A stretch of 64,000 bases of DNA from Enterobacter_D sp963521185 (GTDB taxonomy: Bacteria; Pseudomonadota; Gammaproteobacteria; Enterobacterales; Enterobacteriaceae). Location: contig CAUQTV010000015.1 in assembly GCA_963521185.1 (NCBI GenBank), positions 15,373 to 79,372 on the forward strand, written 5' to 3'. Positions 35,355-42,376 of this stretch are shown piece after piece. The position numbers and the translations under genes are program-made. The notes under the pieces are model-generated. The model was not told where the DNA came from. It worked only from the letters and a program-made list of their open reading frames with translations, and did not search any database. The first letter of the stretch is position 1, and every line of letters begins with the position of its first letter.

Positions 35355-36245
35355 GTGTCGATATCATTCAGTCAGCCAGGAAGTTCATTCCTTGAGGCGA
35401 TTGCTCATGATTTTGTTAATGCCACCGATCTTGCATTGGTGATGGTTGATATTCGTGGGTTGCCGATCTCACCGTTCTACAATTGCACGCCTTTCTGCCA
35501 ACAAATGCGCGCCAGCCAGCACTATCGCCAGCAGTGCCAGCGCTGCGATAAACGGGGTGGTTTCGCCGCGCTTGAGGCCGACAAACCGCACCTTTACCGC
35601 TGCCATGCGGGGCTGGTGGAGTTTTCGCTGCCGCTGGAAATCGACGGCCAACTGCTGGGCTTTGTGATTTGCGGTCAGGTGCGCGTCGACGCACATAATG
35701 ACATTGCCTCTGTTCTGCAAGACGATGACGCTCAGCACGCGCAGGCGGCGCTCATGTCATTATGGCACGACGTGCCGCAGGTGGATTATACCCGTCTGAC
35801 TTCTGCCGCCCGATTATTAAACTCGATCGTAACGAGTTACCTTAATAATAATGTTCGCACGCTTTTACTAAATAAAAATTTAGCTGAACCGCGAAAATTA
35901 ATATCGCACCGGGAAAAACGTCATGACGTCATTATGAATAAAACCCTGCGCTATATTGATGAGCATCTCTTTGAAGGCTTAACGCTCGAAAAAGTGGCGG
36001 CGCACGTCTATCTCAGCCCCTATTATTTCAGCCGTCTTTTCAGGAAGCATCAGGGAGTGGGGTTCAATGCCTGGGTGAACGAAAAGAAGATGCAGCGGGC
36101 GCGCGATCTTCTGCACAGCAGCGACTGGTCCATTGACTGCATAGCGCGGCGGCTGCACTTCTCGCAAACCAGCTACTTTTGTAAACTTTTTCGTCAGACC
36201 TATCAGCTTTCCCCGCAACAATTTCGCTTACAGCGCACAGCGTAG
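35355..36245 (+). CDS. PocR-domain AraC-family transcriptional regulator
   Basis: A 296-residue regulator. The N-terminal PocR-type sensory domain (about 1-150) has paired cysteines (YRQQCQRCDKRGG, about 56-68) and the ligand-pocket segment FSLPLEIDGQLLGFVICGQV. The C-terminal AraC double helix-turn-helix (about 195-293) has LTLEKVAAHVYLSPYYFSRL and SIDCIARRLHFSQTSYFCKL. PocR itself controls propanediol and cobalamin genes, and related domains bind small organic ligands. The start is GTG 35355 with GGGAGAGA upstream. It is one of two regulators beside the methylaspartate-pathway genes and is likely, but not shown, to control them. Confidence 0.85.
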   Translation: MSISFSQPGSSFLEAIAHDFVNATDLALVMVDIRGLPISPFYNCTPFCQQMRASQHYRQQCQRCDKRGGFAALEADKPHLYRCHAGLVEFSLPLEIDGQLLGFVICGQVRVDAHNDIASVLQDDDAQHAQAALMSLWHDVPQVDYTRLTSAARLLNSIVTSYLNNNVRTLLLNKNLAEPRKLISHREKRHDVIMNKTLRYIDEHLFEGLTLEKVAAHVYLSPYYFSRLFRKHQGVGFNAWVNEKKMQRARDLLHSSDWSIDCIARRLHFSQTSYFCKLFRQTYQLSPQQFRLQRTA

Positions 36246-36352
36246 TCAGAAGCGGAATGCGACTCACGGCGTTGCGATGTTTTGCGCTGCTATAATTCCG
36301 CCGCGCAGAAGAATATCGCTACGATGACTCTATTAATAAAATGGAAAATGCT

Positions 36353-37270
36353 ATGAGAGGGAAATTACCAAAGACAGAGCTTCTTGTGACCTTTGAAGTG
36401 GTTGCACGCCATGAGAGCTACACGCGTGCGGCTGAAGAACTGGCCCTGACCCAAAGTGCCGTATTCCGCCAGGTGACTGCCCTGGAGGATTTCTTGAAGA
36501 CCGCGCTGTTTAGCCATTCGAAGAAACGCATCTTTCTCAATGACGCGGGCCGTCACTATCTCTCCATTGTGAAAGAGACGCTGAATAAGCTGGAGCGCGA
36601 CACCAATAACATCATGTGCTGGCAACCGACGGTGCAGGTGATTGAGCTGGCGGTCAACCCGACCTTTAGCACCCACTGGCTGATCCCCAATCTGCGTGAG
36701 TTTAACCAGACTCACCCGGAGATCGTCGTGAACATCAATTCCCTTGCCAGCCTTGGTGATTTTCAGAGTCGGGAATACGATGCCGCCATTATGCGTGAAG
36801 ATTTTTGTTCGCCATGGGGCGGGGTCGTACATCTACTGGAAGAAGAGATCCTGCCCGTTTGCAGCAGCAGCCTGCTTAGCCACACCGGTAAGCGAATCAG
36901 CGTGGAAGAGCTGCTCAACGATTTTCCGCTGCTGCATCAAAGCACGCGGATTGACGGTTGGCAGGAGTGGTTTGCGCTGTCGGGGATCAGCGGTCAGTCC
37001 ATCAATAAAGGTCCGCGTTTCGATCTGATTTCAATGCTGATCGCCGCCGTGCGATCGCATCTGGGCGTGGCGCTGTTGCCGCGCTTTTCGATTCAGAACG
37101 ATCTGGATAACGGTACCATGGTGATCCCCTGCGACGTGCCGATGCGCACCGGGAACCGTTTCATAATGACCTGGCGGGAGGACAAAATGCTGTCACCCAA
37201 GCTGCAAACCTTCCACGACTGGGTGGTTAAAAAATCCGCGCTAAGCCGCCAGGCCGTGCGGATGCAGTAA
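36353..37270 (+). CDS. LysR-family transcriptional regulator
   Basis: A 305-residue LysR-type regulator of the GcvA-like branch. The winged HTH (about 5-65) has ELLVTFEVVARHESYTRAAE and LALTQSAVFRQVTALEDFL. The effector domain (about 90-300) shows the usual HWLIPNLREFNQTHPEI and GVALLPRFSI. The start at 36353 has GGA eight bases upstream; ATG 36341 in the same frame is the alternative. It is convergent with the adenosyltransferase gene across a perfect terminator hairpin. A role in glutamate-pathway control is inferred from position. Confidence 0.88.
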   Translation: MRGKLPKTELLVTFEVVARHESYTRAAEELALTQSAVFRQVTALEDFLKTALFSHSKKRIFLNDAGRHYLSIVKETLNKLERDTNNIMCWQPTVQVIELAVNPTFSTHWLIPNLREFNQTHPEIVVNINSLASLGDFQSREYDAAIMREDFCSPWGGVVHLLEEEILPVCSSSLLSHTGKRISVEELLNDFPLLHQSTRIDGWQEWFALSGISGQSINKGPRFDLISMLIAAVRSHLGVALLPRFSIQNDLDNGTMVIPCDVPMRTGNRFIMTWREDKMLSPKLQTFHDWVVKKSALSRQAVRMQ

Positions 37271-37273
37271 ATA

Positions 37274-37307
37274 CGTCGCCTGACGTGATGTCAGGCGACG
37301 CCGTTTT
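37274..37307. terminator. Bidirectional terminator hairpin, lysR-type gene/adenosyltransferase gene
   Basis: CGTCGCCTGAC-GTGAT-GTCAGGCGACG followed by CCGTTTTT: a perfect 11-bp stem. The T-run favours the + strand gene; the minus strand side has no run of T. Confidence 0.85.
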
Positions 37308-37909
37308 TACCAGTCGATGCCGGTTTGTGCGGCAATTCCCTTATCAAAGGCATGTTTGACCGGGCGAATTTCACTAACCGTATCGGCGATCGCTATCAGG
37401 CGTGCATGACAGCCGCGCCCGGTGATAATCACACTTTGCATCACCGGACGCGAAGTGATGGCTTGCAGCACCTCATCAACATCCAGATACTGATACGCCA
37501 GCATATAGGTCAGCTCATCCAGCACCACCAGATCGTAACCGGGATCGGCAAGCATGTGCTGGCACTGTACCCATACCTCCTGCGCCGCCCGCTGATCCAG
37601 TTCACGGTTTTGCGTCTCCCAGGTAAAGCCGGTCCCCATAATGTGAAACTCCACACCGTGGGGATTAAGCAGCTGGTATTCGCCGTTTTCCCATTCGCCT
37701 TTAATAAACTGCGCGACGCCAACTCGCTTGCCGTGACCCACGGCGCGGGTGGCGGTGCCAAAGGCGGCGGTGGATTTGCCTTTACCGTTCCCCGTAAAGA
37801 TCAACACTATGCCCTGATGCTGCGTGGCGGCGGCCACGCGCGTATCGACTTTCTCTTTCAACTTTTGCTGTCGCTGCTGGTGACGTTCGTCATTCGCTCT
37901 GACTTGCAT
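37307..37909 (-). CDS. Cob(I)yrinic acid a,c-diamide adenosyltransferase (BtuR/CobA type)
   Basis: A 200-residue CobA/BtuR-family enzyme transferring the adenosyl group of ATP to cob(I)alamin. The P-loop GNGKGKST is at residues 40-47 after a family-typical N-terminus rich in Q and K. The LVVLDELTYML motif (about 126-136) and the IITGRGCHARLIAIAD segment (about 161-176) are present. Enterobacteria normally carry btuR elsewhere; this copy is nine bases downstream of the mesaconase gene in the glutamate-mutase cluster. It is therefore probably dedicated to supplying AdoCbl to that mutase. That dedication is inference. Confidence 0.93.
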   Translation of the reverse strand: MQVRANDERHQQRQQKLKEKVDTRVAAATQHQGIVLIFTGNGKGKSTAAFGTATRAVGHGKRVGVAQFIKGEWENGEYQLLNPHGVEFHIMGTGFTWETQNRELDQRAAQEVWVQCQHMLADPGYDLVVLDELTYMLAYQYLDVDEVLQAITSRPVMQSVIITGRGCHARLIAIADTVSEIRPVKHAFDKGIAAQTGIDW

Positions 37910-37918
37910 GTGCGCTCC

Positions 37919-39571
37919 TCAGTGCCCGGCAGGGCAGGAAGCACACTGGTGCTGCTGCTCAAACTGCTGGAAAAAGTTGTTGCCCTTATCATCCACCAGC
38001 ACAAACGCGGCCATGTTTTTGACTTCCATCATCCATACCGCTTCCATGCCCAGCTCTGAATACTCCAGACACTCCAGTTTTGAAACGCACTCTTTTGCCA
38101 GTAGCGCCGCCGCACCGCCAATGCAACCGAGGTTAAAGCCGCCGTGCTGCTTGCAGGCATCCGTCACCTGCTGGCTGCGATTGCCTTTTGACAGCATCAC
38201 CAGACTGCCGCCCTGCGCCTGAAAGGCATCAACATAGCCGTCCATTCGTCCACCGGTCGTCGGACCGAGGGAGCCGGAGACCATGTTTTCCGGCGTTTTC
38301 GCCGGACCGGCGTAATAAACCATGTAATTTTTGAAGTAGTCGGGCATTGGCTCACCGCTGTCGAGACGCGCTTTGATCTTCGCATGTACGATGTCGCGGG
38401 CGACCACAATCGGGCCGGAAAGTGAAACGCGCGTCCCCACCGGCAGGGTGGTCAGCATCTGGCGGATCTCTTCCAGCGGACGATTCAAATCGAGCGCGAC
38501 TTCACGCCCGACGTTGTGCGCACGCTGGGATTCAGGAATGTATTTGCCCGGATGATTTTCCAGTTTCTCCAGCCAGATACCGTGCTGGTTGATCTTACCT
38601 TTGATGTTGCGATCGGCGGAGCAGGAGAGCGCCAGCGCGATCGGGCACGAGCCACCGTGACGCGGCAGGCGAACGACGCGAATATCATGCGCGAAGTATT
38701 TGCCACCAAACTGCGCGCCAATACCAAACTGACGGCTGATGTCGAGCAGTTGGGTCTCAAGCTGCGTGTCTCTGAACGCCTGGCCCAGCGCGTTGCCGCT
38801 GGTGGGAAGGTGGTCATAATATTTGGTCGAGGCCAGCTTCGCCACTTTAAGCGCCTGGTCCGCAGAGGTGCCACCGACCACAAAAGCGATGTGATAAGGC
38901 GGGCACGCGGCGGTGCCCAGCGATTTCATTTTATCGCTCAGAAACGCCACCAGCTTCTCCGGCTCCAGGATCGATTTTGTTTCCTGGTATAACGCCGCTT
39001 TATTTGCCGAACCGCCGCCTTTATTGACAAATAAAAAGTGATACTCCTGCCCGGTGGTAGCATTAATATCAATTTGCGCCGGTAAATTGGTTCCGGTATT
39101 GACCTCGTTATACATATCAAGCGGGGCGTTTTGCGAATAGCGGAGATTATTTTCCTGAAAGGTTTCATAGATCCCGAGGCTTAACGCTTCGGCGTCGTTA
39201 GCACCCGTCCAGACGTTCTGCCCTTTTTGCGCCACAATAGTGGCGGTGCCGGTATCCTGGCAATTGGGTAATACGCCTTTCGCTGAGATCTCTGCGTTAC
39301 GCAATAACTGGAGTGCGACATATTTATCGTTATCGCTGGCATCAGGGTCATGTAAAATTGAGGCAACCTGTTTTATATGCGCCCGGCGCAGGAAAAACGA
39401 GGCATCGTAAAATGCCTGTTTTGCCAGCAGCGTTAATGCCTGGGGTTCAACACACAACATCTGTTCACCACGAAATTCCTGCATTGAAACGTGGCGATCG
39501 CTGAGTAAATAATATTCCGTCGTGTCTTTATTTTGCACAAACGGCTCTTGCCAGATAAACGGAGTAGACAT
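37919..39571 (-). CDS. Class I fumarate hydratase / mesaconase (FumD type)
   Basis: A 550-residue class I [4Fe-4S] hydratase. The N-terminal alpha domain has the cluster cysteine in GVLPNCQDTGTA (about 105), with further cysteines in GTAACPPYHIAF and GGSCPIALALSCSAD. The C-terminal beta domain has GPTTGGRMDGYV and KGNRSQQVTDACKQHGGF. An E. coli O157:H7 paralogue in the same kind of cluster, FumD, was reported to prefer mesaconate, giving (S)-citramalate. Context here, with mal upstream, argues for that activity rather than TCA fumarase. The cysteine-rich C-terminus (CASCPAGH) is unusual. Confidence 0.9.
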   Translation of the reverse strand: MSTPFIWQEPFVQNKDTTEYYLLSDRHVSMQEFRGEQMLCVEPQALTLLAKQAFYDASFFLRRAHIKQVASILHDPDASDNDKYVALQLLRNAEISAKGVLPNCQDTGTATIVAQKGQNVWTGANDAEALSLGIYETFQENNLRYSQNAPLDMYNEVNTGTNLPAQIDINATTGQEYHFLFVNKGGGSANKAALYQETKSILEPEKLVAFLSDKMKSLGTAACPPYHIAFVVGGTSADQALKVAKLASTKYYDHLPTSGNALGQAFRDTQLETQLLDISRQFGIGAQFGGKYFAHDIRVVRLPRHGGSCPIALALSCSADRNIKGKINQHGIWLEKLENHPGKYIPESQRAHNVGREVALDLNRPLEEIRQMLTTLPVGTRVSLSGPIVVARDIVHAKIKARLDSGEPMPDYFKNYMVYYAGPAKTPENMVSGSLGPTTGGRMDGYVDAFQAQGGSLVMLSKGNRSQQVTDACKQHGGFNLGCIGGAAALLAKECVSKLECLEYSELGMEAVWMMEVKNMAAFVLVDDKGNNFFQQFEQQHQCASCPAGH

Positions 39572-39608
39572 TCGTTATTCTCATCAAAGAGGAAAGGAGA
39601 TCACCGTG

Positions 39609-40625
39609 CTATTTTTGTGCCCCATCAAACAGGCTGGCGCGGGTGGCTTTGGTGATAAAGGAGATCGCCTGCTGTGCACGCACGCTGTTGCCTGCGCTGT
39701 CGAGCGGCGGTGAATAAACGGCAATGGCATACTGGCCCGGCACCACGGCAACCATGCCGCCGCCCACGCCGCTTTTCGCCGGCACGCCCACCTGATAGAG
39801 CCACTTTCCGCTGCCGTCATACAGACCGGCAATCGCCATCTCTGCCAGCACCTGCGGGACATACTCCGCGTTCAGCAACTGTTTGCCGTTGAACGGGGAT
39901 TTCCCCTGATTCGCCAGCACGGCACCCATACGCGCAAGCTGGACAACGTTGACGTCAACGGAGCATTCGCGGGTGTAGATTTCCACCGCTTCCTGGGTAT
40001 CACCGTAGAAGGTGTTGTAGGATTCAAGCAGTTTCGCCAGCGCCTGGTTGTGCTGGTTAGTGTCCATTTCCGACTGGAATACCGGCTGGTTAACGGTGAG
40101 CGACGCATTGGCGTAGTCGTTCATGTTGTTGAGGATTTTGTTCCAGCGGTCGGTTTTGTTTTCGGCTTTAACGAGGCTGACCGCCGCCATGGCACCTGCG
40201 TTGACCAGCGGATTTGATGGCTTACCGGGGTTGAGTTCGATCGCCAGTCCCGAGTTAAACGGCAGTCCTGTGGCGTTTGCGCCGAGCTTTTCCAGCACCA
40301 CATCAGCACCGTGCTGCTGCATGACCAGCGCCATGGTGAACACTTTGCTCAGTGATTCCATCGGGAAGGCTTTATTGGCATCCCCCGTTGAATAGACTTT
40401 GCCGTCCACGGTGGCAATGGCGATGGCATAGTTTTGCGGGCTGTAACTGGCGAGCGCCGGGATGTAATCCGCAACTTTGCCGTCGTTTGTGCCTTTAAAC
40501 ATCTGGTGCGCCTGTTCAATCAGCGCGTTGTAGTCCGGCGTGGTTTGCGTCGTGGTGGCGAGGCTTAATGGGCTAAGGAGCAGAGAGGCGCACAGCAGTC
40601 CGGTGGGGTAGAGTTTTTTAAACAT
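39609..40625 (-). CDS. glsA: Glutaminase with N-terminal signal peptide
   Basis: A serine-dependent glutaminase (beta-lactamase-like fold) of 338 residues converting glutamine to glutamate and ammonia. The catalytic Ser-X-X-Lys is in PMESLSKVFTMAL (about residues 82-94), with NPLVNAGAMA and GVPAKSGVGGGM further on. The N-terminus (MFKKLYPTGLLCASLLLSPL then SLATT) has Lys-Lys, a hydrophobic core and a small-residue cleavage site, so periplasmic export is predicted. E. coli GlsA1/GlsA2 lack this, from memory. ATG 40625 has AAGGAAG upstream; the frame is open to 40676. Placed between the symporter and the mesaconase gene, it would feed the pathway with glutamate. Confidence 0.9.
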   Translation of the reverse strand: MFKKLYPTGLLCASLLLSPLSLATTTQTTPDYNALIEQAHQMFKGTNDGKVADYIPALASYSPQNYAIAIATVDGKVYSTGDANKAFPMESLSKVFTMALVMQQHGADVVLEKLGANATGLPFNSGLAIELNPGKPSNPLVNAGAMAAVSLVKAENKTDRWNKILNNMNDYANASLTVNQPVFQSEMDTNQHNQALAKLLESYNTFYGDTQEAVEIYTRECSVDVNVVQLARMGAVLANQGKSPFNGKQLLNAEYVPQVLAEMAIAGLYDGSGKWLYQVGVPAKSGVGGGMVAVVPGQYAIAVYSPPLDSAGNSVRAQQAISFITKATRASLFDGAQK

Positions 40626-40662
40626 TGATTGCTTCCTTCCGTGAGGCATGACGTGGGATAAG

Positions 40663-40685
40663 CACGCCGGTCGCAACCGGCGTGG
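40663..40685 (-). other. Intercistronic hairpin between symporter and glutaminase genes
   Basis: CACGCCGGT-TGCG-ACCGGCGTG on the minus strand directly after the symporter stop. A perfect 9-bp stem but no T-run, so it may act as an mRNA-stabilising structure or weak attenuator. Confidence 0.6.
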
Positions 40686-40690
40686 TGTTA

Positions 40691-41998
40691 TCAGGCTTCT
40701 GACGTGACAGGGTTAGATTGACGTTTGTCTTCCGGTTTGAATGGCTTGCCACGGCAGCCTTCGCCGAAATGCTCGCCTTCCCAGCGGCTGACCAGCGCCG
40801 CGCCCATCGCGTTACTCATGACGTTGGTAGCAGAGCGGCCCATATCGAGGAACGGATCGACGCCCATCAGCAGGATCAAACCGGCTTCCGGGATGTTGAA
40901 CTGGTTAAGCGTAGCGGCAATCACCACCAGCGACGCACGCGGTACACCGGCCATGCCTTTTGACGTTAACATCAGGATCAGCAGCATGGTGATCTGCTCG
41001 CCCATACTCAGGGTAATGTTACAGGCCTGAGCGATAAACACGGTGGCAAACGAGCAGTAGGCCATTGAACCTACGAGGTTGAAGGAGTAACCGATCGGCA
41101 GCACAAAGCTGGCGATTTTGGGCGACACGCCAAAATCTTCAAGCGCTTTCAACGTCCCAGGGAAAGCAGCTTCCGAACTGGAGGTGGTGTACGCCAGCAG
41201 GGCTGGTTCGGAGATACCTTTGACCAGACGCTTCACGCAGGGGCCGAGCAAAATCAGCGATGCGCCGATCAGGATCACCCACAGCAGGCCGAGCGTCATG
41301 TAGAACTCGCCCATAAAGATGCCTGCGCTTACCAGCACGGTTAACCCGCGTTCAGCAATCATCGCGGAGATGGCGGCAAACACCGTCAGCGGTGCGAATA
41401 GCATGACGTAGCCGGTGATTTTCAGCATCACATCAACCAGCGATTCCAGTACGTGCACAATCGGGGTGGCTTTTTCGCCAATCGCCGCCAGACCGCAGCC
41501 CAAAAAGATGGAGAAAACCACGATTTGCAGCACTTCGTTACGCGCCATGGCATCCACGATACTGGTTGGGATCGCATGCGAGATGAAGACTTTAAAGGTG
41601 AAGGCTTCGGCTTTAACGCCGGAGACCGCCGCCGCGTTATCCGCCACAAAGTTAATGCCCGCGCCCGGCTGGAAGATGTTGACAATGACCAGGCCGAGAG
41701 CAATTGAAATTAATGATGCGCAGATAAATAAAAACAACGTTTTGGAAAATATACGCCCAAGGGTATTGGCGTCGCCCATTTTTGCAATCCCGACGACCAG
41801 CGTCGAAATAATTAACGGGGCAATGATCATTTTAACCAAACGCAAGAATATCGTGGTGAAAATTGAAATATCCTGCGTGTAGGCTTTCGCCGTTTCGGGG
41901 GAGGTCATGCTGTTGACCGCAAATCCGGCAATAATGCCCAGGATCAGGCCAAGAACAATCATCTTGGTTAAACTAAGCTTTTTCAATTTTATGTTCAC
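40691..41998 (-). CDS. Dicarboxylate/amino acid:cation symporter (glutamate/aspartate uptake)
   Basis: A 435-residue DAACS-family inner-membrane symporter. Family signatures: FLRLVKMIIAPLIISTLVVG (about 51-70), the serine-rich loop AYTTSSSEAAFPGTL (about 269-283), SFNLVGSMAYC, and MGVDPFLDMGRSATNVMSNA (about 380-399) with the substrate-binding Asp, Arg and Asn. Relatives (GltP, DctA) carry glutamate, aspartate or C4-dicarboxylates. Between the mal block and glutaminase, glutamate is the likely substrate. It lies downstream of an internal terminator-like hairpin (42007-42034), so its level may differ from that of the upstream genes. Confidence 0.9.
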   Translation of the reverse strand: MNIKLKKLSLTKMIVLGLILGIIAGFAVNSMTSPETAKAYTQDISIFTTIFLRLVKMIIAPLIISTLVVGIAKMGDANTLGRIFSKTLFLFICASLISIALGLVIVNIFQPGAGINFVADNAAAVSGVKAEAFTFKVFISHAIPTSIVDAMARNEVLQIVVFSIFLGCGLAAIGEKATPIVHVLESLVDVMLKITGYVMLFAPLTVFAAISAMIAERGLTVLVSAGIFMGEFYMTLGLLWVILIGASLILLGPCVKRLVKGISEPALLAYTTSSSEAAFPGTLKALEDFGVSPKIASFVLPIGYSFNLVGSMAYCSFATVFIAQACNITLSMGEQITMLLILMLTSKGMAGVPRASLVVIAATLNQFNIPEAGLILLMGVDPFLDMGRSATNVMSNAMGAALVSRWEGEHFGEGCRGKPFKPEDKRQSNPVTSEA

Positions 41999-42006
41999 TC
42001 CATCGG

Positions 42007-42034
42007 AATAAAAAGGGTGCAGCGGGCTGCACCC
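42007..42034 (-). terminator. Terminator-like hairpin inside the glutamate cluster
   Basis: On the minus strand GGGTGCAG-CCCG-CTGCACCC is followed by TTTTTATT. A perfect 8-bp GC-rich stem with a T-run, 25 bases after the DUF4387 stop and 9 bases ahead of the symporter start. By form it is a rho-independent terminator, so distal genes depend on read-through or their own promoter. Confidence 0.8.
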
Positions 42035-42058
42035 GAACGTTTTTATAATTATTTACCA

Positions 42059-42376
42059 CTACAACTCAAAATGGATCGATAATAATGGGGTGTGCTGTTG
42101 AGCACCATAAACATCATTGTCACCAATATTTCCAGAGACAATATCTCGCGGCATAACCACTTTTACCGCGTTTGCCGGGTCGAACCATACAATACGGTGC
42201 ACCTGTGAAGGTTCAACATGGTATAACCCGGCGATCAGTTCCGGCGTAAATTGACCGGAGGCTTTTACCGCCAGATAATCCCGCTGGTCTTTAAACAGAA
42301 TATCCAGCACCAGTTCATACGGACCGGCATTTTTTGAACGGATCACCTGTGCAAGCGAGCGAATAGACTGTTTCAT
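42059..42376 (-). CDS. DUF4387 (AtuA-like ferredoxin-fold) protein
   Basis: A 105-residue protein starting MKQSIRSLAQVIRSKNAGPY, with the family segments SKNAGPYELVLDILF (about 14-28) and RIVWFDPANAVKVVMPRD (about 61-78). DUF4387 proteins are regular partners of DUF1446 (AtuA) proteins, and their function is unknown. The ATG overlaps the stop of the DUF1446 gene by four bases (42376-42373), so the two products are likely to form a complex. No cysteine cluster is present, so this is not a real ferredoxin. Confidence 0.85.
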   Translation of the reverse strand: MKQSIRSLAQVIRSKNAGPYELVLDILFKDQRDYLAVKASGQFTPELIAGLYHVEPSQVHRIVWFDPANAVKVVMPRDIVSGNIGDNDVYGAQQHTPLLSIHFEL

